From Flavobacterium aerium (GTDB taxonomy: Bacteria > Bacteroidota > Bacteroidia > Flavobacteriales > Flavobacteriaceae): 64,000 nt of DNA. How positions within the stretch are numbered: the first letter of the stretch is position 1; the number at the start of each line of letters is the position of its first letter. The DNA is taken from the NCBI RefSeq assembly GCF_030766725.1, contig NZ_JARQWR010000014.1:42718-106717 (forward strand), in the 5' to 3' direction. Below are positions 53,091 to 61,695 of the stretch, piece after piece. Position numbers and translations under genes: made by a program. The notes below the pieces were generated by a model. That model was given only the letters and a program-made list of their open reading frames with translations. It searched no databases and was not told the origin of the DNA.

Positions 53091-54245
53091 ATGAATGAAA
53101 ATGTTTTATTAGATACAATATCAGTAATTTGCTTCCTTGTAATTATCGTGTTTCTTTTCTTTTCAGTTTTTCTATTAACCCTGAAATCGAGTAAGAAAAC
53201 GAGTAATACCTTATTGGCGCTTTTCTTAATCATTACTGTAATTGATTTAAGTGTGTATGTGTATTTCCGGTTTGTATCGCTCCCACCCAATCTGGAAATG
53301 CTTCGAATACGGATTTCTTTTTTCAAAAGTCCATTGTGGTTTTTATACATTCTATCCCTAGTATACACGGATTTCCGACTACGCCCTATACATTTATTAC
53401 ACGCGATTCCTTACCTAATATCTTTATTAGTACTCACACCAGGTTTCTTCTTGGCAGATGAGACAACAAAAGAATACTTCTTTAATAATTACAACAGCAT
53501 GCCGGAATCTAAATTCCTGCACTATCTCAGTAGTTTTCAATCTCTATTTTATACCATTGCTTGTATTATTGCTGTTCGGAAATATCGAAAGCTATTATTG
53601 GAGAATTACACCAATAGCAATTCATTATCCATCTATCGGTTTGTAATACAATTAATTGTTATTGATTTTGCTTTATCTAGTATTACCGAAATCAAAGGTA
53701 TTTTAGAATTACATGCCGATCCTATTGTATTTAATTATGCCCGAATTATAATGCTTTTATTGGGCTTGGCTTTTATATTCTGGTTAATCCTGAAGGCATT
53801 GTACTATCCTGTACTTTTTAAAGGAGTCGATTCTAAACTGGAACTCGTAGAAAAGATGATTACCGAAAAAGGTCCAGAGGATATAACAACAAAAGAAGAA
53901 ATAAGTCCCGAGAATCAAGCATTAATACATGAATTAAAAACCTATATGGAGCAGCAGGAACCTTACTTGGAACCTTCATTAACAATACAGGATCTTTCCA
54001 ATCAGATGAAAATGCCTGCTCGAGATTTATCTATTTTAATTAATCACAATATGGATCAACACTTTTTTGATTTTGTAAATGAATATCGTATTCAAAAAGC
54101 AATGCGAATCTTAAAAGATCCAGAGAGAAAAGACTTAACCGTATTAGAAATTTTATATGAAGTCGGTTTTAATTCAAAATCTTCATTTAATACCTATTTT
54201 AAAAAATATACACATCTTACTCCCACAGCATATCGTAATAGCTGA
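53091..54245 (+). CDS. AraC family regulator with N-terminal membrane domain (second copy)
   Basis: A 384-residue paralogue of the protein at 37570-38763. About seven hydrophobic helices fill residues 8-240, followed by a charged linker and the AraC DNA-binding domain (about 285-384): LTIQDLSNQMKMPARDLSIL, then ILYEVGFNSKSSFNTYFKKY and LTPTAYR. It would sense a membrane or envelope signal and bind DNA directly. The outer-membrane receptor gene begins 162 bp downstream on the same strand; direct repeats AAAGTCGAAC just after this gene are candidate binding sites. Confidence 0.88.
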   Translation: MNENVLLDTISVICFLVIIVFLFFSVFLLTLKSSKKTSNTLLALFLIITVIDLSVYVYFRFVSLPPNLEMLRIRISFFKSPLWFLYILSLVYTDFRLRPIHLLHAIPYLISLLVLTPGFFLADETTKEYFFNNYNSMPESKFLHYLSSFQSLFYTIACIIAVRKYRKLLLENYTNSNSLSIYRFVIQLIVIDFALSSITEIKGILELHADPIVFNYARIIMLLLGLAFIFWLILKALYYPVLFKGVDSKLELVEKMITEKGPEDITTKEEISPENQALIHELKTYMEQQEPYLEPSLTIQDLSNQMKMPARDLSILINHNMDQHFFDFVNEYRIQKAMRILKDPERKDLTVLEILYEVGFNSKSSFNTYFKKYTHLTPTAYRNS

Positions 54246-54263
54246 TTTTCAATGATTTAAAAA

Positions 54264-54328
54264 AAAGTCGAACGCCTCCTAATAAAGTCGAACTGATTTC
54301 CTAACAAGAAATTGGTTCGACTTTTTTT
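54264..54328 (+). terminator. Terminator built from AAAGTCGAAC repeats
   Basis: AAAGTCGAAC occurs at 54264-54273 and again at 54284-54293, 20 bp apart, and its inverse GTTCGACTTT at 54315-54324. The second copy and the inverse extend to a 17-bp stem with two G-T pairs, followed by a run of seven T, which makes an intrinsic terminator. The first copy is unused by this stem and could be an alternative arm or a protein-binding site. Confidence 0.75.
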
Positions 54329-54407
54329 GTCGGTCGCCTATCTGATAGCTATGCAGCAACTTTGCTTCAGAATTAGTTACCAACACAAAAAACTAAAATC
54401 CGATATC

Positions 54408-56789
54408 ATGAAAAAATTAAGCTTGTTAATAGTATTATTATTGTTCCCATTATGGTGTATGGCACAATTAAAACTAAAAGGTTCTGTGCAAGATGCCATA
54501 GGCCCATTAGGATTTGCCAATGTATCCTTAACGAATTCGCAAGGAGATGTAGTTACAGGAACCGTTACAAAAGAAGATGGTACTTTTAGCCTTCAAGCGA
54601 ATGCGGGTACTTATAAAATTCAAATCAGCTTTTTGGGCTATACCGACATTATCAAAGAGGTTACACTGGATAAAGACATCGATTTTGGAAAATTAATCTT
54701 AGCGGAGGATGCAGTAAGTCTAGAAGAGATTACGGTTGTTTCACGTAAAAAAATGATTGAGTATAAAACTGATCGTCTTATTTTTAATTTGGAAAATAAT
54801 GTTTCTACTAGTGGTGGTGGCGCCTTAGATGCTTTGCGTGTAGCACCTGGTTTAGTCGTTCGAAATAATTCCATTAGTATGTTAGGGAAAGGTTCTTCTC
54901 GTGTAATGGTAGACGGACGTATGATTGAGTTAACGGGAGAAGAATTAGTTGCATTCTTAAACTCTATTAATGCTAATGATATTAAAAATATAGAAATCAT
55001 AACTAATCCACCCGCAAAATATGAGGCTGCTGGCGATGGTGGAATCATCAATATCAATCTGAAAAAAGGAGCAACCGACTCCTGGAAAAACTCATCTACA
55101 CTAGCTTATGATCAAAACACCTATGGTTCAACGACATTGCGAAACAACTTTTTATACAATAAAGATAAAGTAAAGTTCTCTTTTAGTGGAAGTGGAAAAG
55201 TAGGTCATTCTCAAAACAAACAAGATTTAGACACTTATTATCCTACCGGACCATGGGAATTCCGATATAAAGGAAAACAAAAAAATGATCCTATTTCAGG
55301 CCGTGCTGCTTTGGATTATGATCTATCAGATCGTACAACAATTGGAGTACAGTATTTAGGAAATTCAAGTAACCCTGATTCCCATGATGTTTCAAGAATC
55401 AGCATTAAAAATCCTGTTCGTCAGTTGGATTCACTATTAGTAAACACTGGAAATAATGGAATAAAAACATCTAATCAAACCTATAATGCACATATGATTA
55501 CTAAATTGGATACTGTAGGAAGAACACTTTCTTTTGATGTGGATTATTTTAAATTCAATTCTAAAATTGATAATCACTTTGTTGCAGAATCCTTTTCTCC
55601 TGAAATGCAATTTCTAAATACCAATTTGGCTGCGCAAAATAAATCCAATCAAAACATCAACAACTTCAGCCTTAAAGCAGATATGGAACATCCATTCGCT
55701 TTTGCTAATATCTCTTATGGTGCAAAAGTTAGTTTCAGCAAAAGTACCGGAGCAATCCAATATTACAATACCATAACGGGAACGCCTACATTGGATCCAA
55801 ATCGTTCAAATACTTTTGAATACAAAGAAAGAAATCAAGCACTTTACATCAATGGAACTAAAAAAATCAATGATAAATTAAGCCTACAATTGGGTTTACG
55901 CGTTGAAAACACACAAACTGAGGGCTATTCTCAAACATTAAATCAAGCGAATACCAATAATTATTTCAAACTCTTCCCTACAGTCTATGCTTCCTATACC
56001 AAAAATGAAAACCATAGCTTCTCATTCAATTATGGAAAAAGAATTAACAGGCCTAATTTTAGAGATTTAAATTCATTCCGTTCTTACTTAAACAGTAATA
56101 GTTATTCAGAAGGAAATCCTTTTTTACAACCTTCTTTCACCAATACTTTTGATTTCACGTACAATTACAAGGGTAAATTAAGAACTAATGTATTTATGAA
56201 TGTTACTTCTAATGGTTTTGGTGTCATATTTAATTCAAATCCAGAAACGAATACACAGATTGTAAGTAGAGAGAACTATTTTGAAGAATATTACTATGGT
56301 ATTGGGGAGCATTATACAACAGAAATTACTGGTTGGTGGCAAACACAGAATCTAGTGTATATTTTAGGTTCAAAAAATAAATTTGACACTACAATTAATG
56401 CTACTCCAACAAACAAAATACAATTGTATTTCTCATCAAATAACACATTTTCATTGAGTGAAAACACAAAATTACAAGTAGATTATTCCTATGGTTCTCC
56501 TTACAAAAGGGGTTTATATGAATACGGTACTATAACAGGATTAAATCTTGCTGTAAAACAAAATCTAATGAAAGGAAACATGCAAGTATCATTACTTTTC
56601 AATGACATCTTTAACACAGCTTATCTAAAAGATTACACCTCTGTAGTAAATGGTATTCAACAGATTTATAATGAGAATAACAGTAGCCGCTTTGTACGTC
56701 TTTCACTAACTTATTCTTTCGGTAACGATAAAGTAAAAGAAAACAAAAGAGCTTTTGGTAATGACGACGAAAGAAACAGAACCAACTAA
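54408..56789 (+). CDS. Outer-membrane beta-barrel receptor with regulatory-like and plug domains
   Basis: A 793-residue exported protein; the ATG at 54408 opens a signal peptide (LLIVLLLFPLWCMAQ), and the 32 codons upstream in the same frame are not needed. The first mature domain is carboxypeptidase-regulatory-like (LKGSVQDAIGPLGFANVSLT), then a plug-like domain (LDALRVAPGLVVRNNSISML and a long helix), and an OMP_b-brl_3-type barrel with many amphipathic strands ending in FVRLSLTYSFGND. It is the TonB-dependent receptor type without an obvious TonB box. No SusD partner follows. The membrane AraC gene upstream is the likely regulator. Ligand unknown. Confidence 0.9.
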   Translation: MKKLSLLIVLLLFPLWCMAQLKLKGSVQDAIGPLGFANVSLTNSQGDVVTGTVTKEDGTFSLQANAGTYKIQISFLGYTDIIKEVTLDKDIDFGKLILAEDAVSLEEITVVSRKKMIEYKTDRLIFNLENNVSTSGGGALDALRVAPGLVVRNNSISMLGKGSSRVMVDGRMIELTGEELVAFLNSINANDIKNIEIITNPPAKYEAAGDGGIININLKKGATDSWKNSSTLAYDQNTYGSTTLRNNFLYNKDKVKFSFSGSGKVGHSQNKQDLDTYYPTGPWEFRYKGKQKNDPISGRAALDYDLSDRTTIGVQYLGNSSNPDSHDVSRISIKNPVRQLDSLLVNTGNNGIKTSNQTYNAHMITKLDTVGRTLSFDVDYFKFNSKIDNHFVAESFSPEMQFLNTNLAAQNKSNQNINNFSLKADMEHPFAFANISYGAKVSFSKSTGAIQYYNTITGTPTLDPNRSNTFEYKERNQALYINGTKKINDKLSLQLGLRVENTQTEGYSQTLNQANTNNYFKLFPTVYASYTKNENHSFSFNYGKRINRPNFRDLNSFRSYLNSNSYSEGNPFLQPSFTNTFDFTYNYKGKLRTNVFMNVTSNGFGVIFNSNPETNTQIVSRENYFEEYYYGIGEHYTTEITGWWQTQNLVYILGSKNKFDTTINATPTNKIQLYFSSNNTFSLSENTKLQVDYSYGSPYKRGLYEYGTITGLNLAVKQNLMKGNMQVSLLFNDIFNTAYLKDYTSVVNGIQQIYNENNSSRFVRLSLTYSFGNDKVKENKRAFGNDDERNRTN

Positions 56790-56834
56790 TCAATTACTAA
56801 TAATCTATATCCTGCAATAATCAATTTAATGGTG

Positions 56835-56868
56835 TTGTTTTATTTTAATTAAAAAATAAATATCTTTG
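56835..56868 (+). promoter_or_regulatory. Promoter upstream of the second SRPBCC gene
   Basis: TTG (56835-56837) and TATCTTTG (56861-56868) are 23 bp apart, within the range known for flavobacterial promoters. The ATG at 56946 is about 77 bp downstream, so the mRNA would have a sizeable leader. Confidence 0.55.
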
Positions 56869-56945
56869 ATACACAACATGTTACAATCTTATTTAGATCA
56901 CACTTATAAAAGTCCCAAACTTTAATTAACTTAAAAATATCGATC

Positions 56946-57383
56946 ATGGAAAAATTAAAATTTCAAATTAAAATTGATGCTTCTAAAGAAAAAGTATGGA
57001 ATACATTAACTGAAGATGATACCTATAGAAAATGGACCCTACCATTTAGTCAAGGTTCCCATTTCATTGGAAATTGGAAAGAAGGTACTACTATGGTTTT
57101 CTTAAATAATGAAAATAGAGGAATGTACAGTCATGTGAATAAAAACATCCCTTATGAATTAATTTCTGTAGCACATATTGGGATGTATGAAAATGGAAAA
57201 GAACAGCCCATTGATGAGGAAACAAAAAAATGGACAGGATCTCTGGAAGAATACTATTTAACGGAAGATGGAGGAATTACAACACTCGAAGTAAGAGTAG
57301 ACAGCGATGAAGATTTTAAAGATTATTATAATACAACTTTCCCTAAAGCCTTTGCCTTACTAAAGGAGATAGCCGAAAAATAG
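56946..57383 (+). CDS. SRPBCC/AHSA1-like protein
   Basis: A 145-residue cytoplasmic protein of one START-like domain, of the Aha1-like (AHSA1) group: KFQIKIDASKEKVWNTLTED at the start, a Trp-rich middle (FIGNWKEGTTMVF), and the closing helix FPKAFALLKEIAEK. It lacks the membrane anchor of the first SRPBCC protein in this window. Such proteins bind hydrophobic molecules or help protein folding; the ligand is unknown. It stands between the outer-membrane receptor gene and an AraC gene, with its own promoter. Confidence 0.86.
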   Translation: MEKLKFQIKIDASKEKVWNTLTEDDTYRKWTLPFSQGSHFIGNWKEGTTMVFLNNENRGMYSHVNKNIPYELISVAHIGMYENGKEQPIDEETKKWTGSLEEYYLTEDGGITTLEVRVDSDEDFKDYYNTTFPKAFALLKEIAEK

Positions 57384-57445
57384 TCCGATTAATTATTTCC
57401 AGAATAAGAAATCCATTTTTAGTTTGATTTTTATAACTTTACCGT

Positions 57446-58354
57446 ATGAAAACAACTGAAACTATCCAAGAGTTTTACAATCGTGTTCCTTATGCTAACC
57501 CAATGGATCTTCCATTGAATAATGCAGGAGCTGGTCATTTTAATGTCTATTCCAGAGATTCCTGTACCATTATCACCCCTTATAGTCGTCGTGATTTTTA
57601 CAAAGTTTCTCTTATTATTGGAACAGGAAAGTTACATTATGCTGATAAATGGATTTCTATTGATCGTCCTGCTTTACTGTTTTCAAACCCTATAATTCCT
57701 TATTCATGGGAGGCCGAATCCGTAATTCAAGAAGGTTGGTTTTGCCTGTTTACAGAAGCTTTTATTAATTCTGAAGAACGCAAAGGAGTCTTACAAGACT
57801 CTCCTTTATTTGGAATTGGCGGTAATCCTATCTTTTTCATCGATGCGGAACAACAAAACGAAATCGCTTCTATTTTCAAGAAGATGGAAAAAGAAATCGC
57901 TTCGGATTACACACACAAATACAGTGTATTACGCAATTATTTGCACCTCATTATTCATGAAGCGATGAAGATGAGCCCTGTTGTTAATTTTGAAAAGCAC
58001 GCCAATGCTTCTACTCGTATTGCTGGTCTTTTCATGGAGTTATTGGAAAGACAATTTCCAATTGATGCACCCGAAAACGCTTTAAAATTAAAAACTGCCA
58101 AAGATTATGCGCAAAGTCTTTCTGTACACGTAAATCATTTGAATCGCTCTATAAAAGACATCACCGGAAAAACGACTACCGAACATATTGCAGCACGCAT
58201 TACACAAGAAGCCCAAGCGTTGTTACAACATACTGATTGGAATATCTCGGAAATCGCTTATGGTCTCGGATTTGAGTATCCTGCTTATTTCACTAATTTC
58301 TTTAAAAAAAATACGGGTAGCTCCCCTAATGTAGCTCGTGAAAGTATTGTTTGA
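57446..58354 (+). CDS. AraC family regulator (cytoplasmic, with N-terminal sensor)
   Basis: A 302-residue regulator. The N-terminal ~130 residues are an AraC-type cupin-like sensor (YSRRDFYKVSLIIGTGKLHY, then PALLFSNPIIPYSWE), and the C-terminal ~100 residues hold the two helix-turn-helix motifs, the second ending in EIAYGLGFEYPAYFTNFFKK. This order is common for regulators of a neighbouring aldo-keto reductase or dehydrogenase in Bacteroidota. The aldo-keto reductase gene starts 83 bp downstream, and a 9-bp direct repeat spaced 21 bp lies in that gap. Confidence 0.92.
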   Translation: MKTTETIQEFYNRVPYANPMDLPLNNAGAGHFNVYSRDSCTIITPYSRRDFYKVSLIIGTGKLHYADKWISIDRPALLFSNPIIPYSWEAESVIQEGWFCLFTEAFINSEERKGVLQDSPLFGIGGNPIFFIDAEQQNEIASIFKKMEKEIASDYTHKYSVLRNYLHLIIHEAMKMSPVVNFEKHANASTRIAGLFMELLERQFPIDAPENALKLKTAKDYAQSLSVHVNHLNRSIKDITGKTTTEHIAARITQEAQALLQHTDWNISEIAYGLGFEYPAYFTNFFKKNTGSSPNVARESIV

Positions 58355-58377
58355 ATTTTATAAGCAACTGTTTGAAT
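58348..58377 (+). promoter_or_regulatory. Direct repeat TGTTTGAAT, candidate AraC binding site
   Basis: TGTTTGAAT occurs at 58348-58356 (overlapping the stop codon of the AraC gene) and at 58369-58377, exactly 21 bp apart, or two helical turns. The second copy ends 29 bp before the -7 box at 58407. Tandem sites with 21-bp spacing are the usual target of AraC proteins. Confidence 0.5.
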
Positions 58378-58406
58378 ACTGTAAATCGCTTGCTAAGGAC
58401 TTGATA

Positions 58407-58414
58407 TAACTTTG
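58407..58414 (+). promoter_or_regulatory. -7 box of the aldo-keto reductase gene (TAACTTTG)
   Basis: TAACTTTG matches TAnnTTTG, 23 bp before the ATG at 58438. The best TTG (58390-58392) is only 14 bp upstream, so the promoter probably needs an activator. Confidence 0.5.
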
Positions 58415-58437
58415 CTGTATCAAAAAACCTTACTATT

Positions 58438-59439
58438 ATGAAATACAGAAATCTTGGAACAACAGAAGAAAAATTATCAGCTATCGGACTGGGTTGCATG
58501 GGAATGAGTTTTGCCTATGGTCCTACTGATGATACAGAAAGCATTGCTACATTACACAAAGCTTTGGATTTGGGAATCAACTTTTGGGATACAGCAGATA
58601 TGTATGCCAATGGTTTAAATGAAGAATTGATTTCTAAAGTATTGGTACCGAATCGCGATCAAGTTTTTATCGCTACAAAATTTGGCTTTCGCTTTAAAGA
58701 TGACGTAGCAGGTCCTAGCAGTGCTACAGGAACTTATTTTGATGGTTCACCTGCTTGGATGAAAAAAGCGGTAGAACAAAGTTTAAAACGATTGAAAATC
58801 GATACAATCGACTTATACTATGCCCACCGTGTAGACCCTAATATTCCTATTGAGGAAACGGTAGGTGCCATGGCAGAATTAGTCAAAGAAGGAAAAGTAC
58901 GTTATTTAGGATTAAGTGAAGCCTCTCCTGCTTCTCTTCGTAAAGCTCATGCGGTACATCCTATTGCTGCCTTACAAAGTGAGTATTCATTATTAACCCG
59001 CGATGTAGAAGGGGAAATATTAAAGACTACAAGAGAATTAGGCATATCATTAGTTCCTTACTCTCCATTGGCTCGAGGATTAGTCACAAACACTTTGGAT
59101 ATCAATAACCTGAGTGATAGTGATTTCCGAAAAACATTACCGCGTTACCAACAAGAATATGCAGACAACAATGCAAAATTAGTTCAAGGTTTTGCCGAAA
59201 TTGCCCAAGGAATCAATTGTACTCCTGCACAATTGGCTCTAGCATGGGTACTAGCACAAGGGAATGACATCATCCCAATCCCAGGAACTAAAAAAACAAA
59301 ATACTTACAAGATAATGCTGGAGCAGTCAATGTTATTTTATATGCCAATGATATTAAAAACATTGAAGATTTAATTGCCCGTTATCCTAATACGGGAGAG
59401 CGTTATACTGAAGGTGCTATGAAATTAGTGAATAATTAA
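58438..59439 (+). CDS. Aldo-keto reductase
   Basis: A 333-residue NADPH-dependent reductase of the (beta/alpha)8 barrel type. The catalytic tetrad can be assigned: Asp and Tyr in LGINFWDTADMYANG (about residues 48-60), Lys in VFIATKFGF (about 81) and His in YYAHRVD (about 122). The PLARG and PIPGTKKTKYL segments toward the end bind the cofactor. This branch (YakC/AKR13-like) reduces aldehydes of varied origin. The upstream AraC gene is the probable regulator. A terminator follows 21 bp after the stop. Confidence 0.94.
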   Translation: MKYRNLGTTEEKLSAIGLGCMGMSFAYGPTDDTESIATLHKALDLGINFWDTADMYANGLNEELISKVLVPNRDQVFIATKFGFRFKDDVAGPSSATGTYFDGSPAWMKKAVEQSLKRLKIDTIDLYYAHRVDPNIPIEETVGAMAELVKEGKVRYLGLSEASPASLRKAHAVHPIAALQSEYSLLTRDVEGEILKTTRELGISLVPYSPLARGLVTNTLDINNLSDSDFRKTLPRYQQEYADNNAKLVQGFAEIAQGINCTPAQLALAWVLAQGNDIIPIPGTKKTKYLQDNAGAVNVILYANDIKNIEDLIARYPNTGERYTEGAMKLVNN

Positions 59440-59460
59440 TTCGTAATACTATCCCATTTC

Positions 59461-59493
59461 AAAAGGGTTATTCTAGTAGAATAACCCTTTTTT
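59461..59493 (+). terminator. Intrinsic terminator of the aldo-keto reductase gene
   Basis: AAAAGGGTTATTC (59461-59473) pairs perfectly with GAATAACCCTTTT (59479-59491) around a five-base loop, followed by further T residues. Confidence 0.9.
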
Positions 59494-59546
59494 ATTTTAT
59501 AAGACCATCAACCTTTTTGTATTCAATAAAAGAGTATTTTAGAGTC

Positions 59547-59554
59547 TAATTTTG
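59547..59554 (+). promoter_or_regulatory. -7 box of the S41 peptidase gene (TAATTTTG)
   Basis: TAATTTTG matches TAnnTTTG, 19 bp before the ATG at 59574. A TTTG at 59516-59519 is 27 bp upstream, longer than usual. Confidence 0.45.
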
Positions 59555-59573
59555 ACGCTTTATTATTCCTGAT

Positions 59574-60968
59574 ATGAACAAAAAATTACTTTTAATATTA
59601 AGTATCGGATTACAATTTTATACATCCCTTGCTATTGGTCAGGATAAAATCCTTAGTCCTGCATTTAAAAAATCAACCATCCTAAAAATTGATACGCTAC
59701 TCCAACAAAATTATGTGTTTCCTGAAGTAGCTGTACAAATTGGAAATCATTTAAAATCTCAGTTGGAGAAAGGAACTTTCAATCAGTTTACGGTATTGGA
59801 TTCTTTTGCAAATGCATTGACAAAAGAACTTCGTGTGATAAATAATGATAAACATCTAGGCGTTTGGTCCACTATTAATAACAAAAACCCAAAAGAAAAC
59901 ACAGAAGATGCTTATTCTAAGTATCATACAAAGTTTGTTACTTCTCGGAACCAAAACAATGGTTTTCTCGAAGCAAAAAAGATGGAAGGGAACATTGGTT
60001 ATCTAAATATTCTCTCTTTCCCCAATTTGGCAGAAGCAAAAGAAACTATAGATGCTTATATGAAACTTATCTCTACTACAGATGCATTAATTATTGATCT
60101 ACGAAATAATGGTGGTGGTAATGCTGATGCAGTGAATTATTTCTCAAGTTATTTTTTAGACAAAAAAACACTCCTATTTAGCTTATATGAGCCAAAAAAT
60201 AATAAAACAACCGAATTTTGGAGTGTTGATCAGGTGAGTGGTAAAAGAATTCCAACTATTCCACTTTTTATTTTAATTGGAAAATCAACATTCTCAGGAG
60301 CAGAGTCATTCAGTTATTCCATGCAAGCACTAAAACGAGGAATGGTCATTGGTCAATCTTCTGCTGGAGCAGCACACATTGGCTATCCTATAAAAGCAAA
60401 TGATAGCTTAGAAATCTACATTCCGTTTGCCCGTGGTATCAATTCAATTACAAAGACAGATTGGGAAGGTGTCGGAGTCATTCCTGATGTTAAAATTGAA
60501 GCAGACAATACCTATACAAAAGCATTAGAATTAGCAACTATAGCGGCACAACAATATCGTGAGAAGAGCGCCAAACAATCTCAAGAATTGTATGATAAGC
60601 TTCAAAAGGCAATCAATCAGATTGTACAAAACCCTAAAAGTACTCCAACGGAACAGGCCTTATTACAGGTTATGAAAGAGTGTATTCAATCTGAGCTGTA
60701 CAATGAAGGTGACTTTCTATTTTTTGGAAGTCAGTATCAACAAAATAATCAGTTCGTAGAAACAGAAATCTTGTTGAAAAATACAACCGTATTGTTTCCT
60801 CAATCTCCTTTTGCTTTCTTACATTATGCAGACATTTTAGAAATTAATAAAAAGAAAACTACTGCTCTAAAAACTCTTGAAAAAGCTATAAATCTGGCTA
60901 CTGAACAAAAAGCACCTTACCTAGATGGATTGAAAAGAAGGTATGAACAAATGAAAAGCAGTAAATAA
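59574..60968 (+). CDS. S41 family (tail-specific-like) peptidase with C-terminal helical repeats
   Basis: A 464-residue exported protein with a signal peptide (to about residue 22). An N-terminal helical domain (about 25-130, ENYVFP-like start QQNYVFPEVAVQIG) precedes the S41 core: GYLNILSFP (about 142), ALIIDLRNNGGGNADAV (171-187), and the active-site Ser241 in STFSGAESFSY, with a PDV strand further on. There is no PDZ domain, as in the IRBP-like branch common in Bacteroidota. The last ~150 residues (from about 315) contain TPR-like helices. Substrate proteins are unknown. It faces the AAA ATPase gene across 9 bp. Confidence 0.88.
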   Translation: MNKKLLLILSIGLQFYTSLAIGQDKILSPAFKKSTILKIDTLLQQNYVFPEVAVQIGNHLKSQLEKGTFNQFTVLDSFANALTKELRVINNDKHLGVWSTINNKNPKENTEDAYSKYHTKFVTSRNQNNGFLEAKKMEGNIGYLNILSFPNLAEAKETIDAYMKLISTTDALIIDLRNNGGGNADAVNYFSSYFLDKKTLLFSLYEPKNNKTTEFWSVDQVSGKRIPTIPLFILIGKSTFSGAESFSYSMQALKRGMVIGQSSAGAAHIGYPIKANDSLEIYIPFARGINSITKTDWEGVGVIPDVKIEADNTYTKALELATIAAQQYREKSAKQSQELYDKLQKAINQIVQNPKSTPTEQALLQVMKECIQSELYNEGDFLFFGSQYQQNNQFVETEILLKNTTVLFPQSPFAFLHYADILEINKKKTTALKTLEKAINLATEQKAPYLDGLKRRYEQMKSSK

Positions 60969-60977
60969 TTATTCTTT

Positions 60978-61535
60978 CTAAAATACACTCGCTAGTTTTT
61001 CCTGAATAAAACTAATCCTATTTTCTATGGTAGTTTTGGGTAGCTCAATACATTCATAACCATAGAAAGTGTATGTTTTTAGCATTATCTCATAGGTAGC
61101 AATGGCCTCGCTAAAGGTTTGTTTTCGTTCTGTATCATTTGTATAAATCGATTCCCATGGCGGCGTAATAAATACCTTTGTGTTGTATCGTAAATATTCT
61201 GCTGTCTTATGCATTAATTCTGGAACTTCCAAATGGCATAATGTAAGATAACCAATCACATCGGGTATGCCACGATCAAAAAAGACTGGCTTATGAACTT
61301 CTTTTATGAACTTAAAATCTTTCATGGCCTGATGTAACATTAAATCGGCAAATCCCTGTTGATTTCTCCAAGGAAGCCCTGTTCCATTACTTTGCAATTG
61401 CTCCTGAATAATTGCACGACCTACTTCTTCTATCCCGATATAGTCTTGTTTTTGCAAAGCATTCAATAGTGTCGTTTTCCCCATTCCAGGTCCGCCCGTA
61501 ATAACGATAAAATTTGGTCGATCAATTCGTTCCAT
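60978..61535 (-). CDS. AAA ATPase / NadR-like P-loop protein
   Basis: A 185-residue P-loop protein from the ATG at 61535 (MERIDRPNFIVITGGPGMGK); the frame extends 58 codons further up but without ATPase features, and this start places Walker A (GGPGMGKTT) 13 residues from the N terminus as in the family. Later elements are EEVGRAIIQEQ, FFDRGIPDVIGYL (Walker B-like Asp-Arg) and KVFITPPWESIYTNDTERKQ, typical of AAA_28/NadR-kinase-like proteins. The acidic and aromatic pattern suggests a small-molecule kinase. The substrate is unknown. It is downstream of the MFS gene on the minus strand with a 160-bp gap. Confidence 0.85.
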   Translation of the reverse strand: MERIDRPNFIVITGGPGMGKTTLLNALQKQDYIGIEEVGRAIIQEQLQSNGTGLPWRNQQGFADLMLHQAMKDFKFIKEVHKPVFFDRGIPDVIGYLTLCHLEVPELMHKTAEYLRYNTKVFITPPWESIYTNDTERKQTFSEAIATYEIMLKTYTFYGYECIELPKTTIENRISFIQEKLASVF

Positions 61536-61695
61536 ATCAAATAGATTAAACCCTACTCCATCATCAAATAATGTAGTTTCAGATTGAATTAATAAAAAAA
61601 TAAGGTAAATAATACGGCTAAGACTGAGCTGTATTTTCTTTTTTGTGAAGTTGTATTCTATACAAAAATCTATATTTTTTATTAAGCGACCAAAT

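Noticed and set aside
52895..53098. A 67-codon open frame after the SRPBCC gene
   Set aside because: It lies across the long hairpin at 52892-52967, has no family features, no promoter of its own and overlaps the start of the AraC gene.
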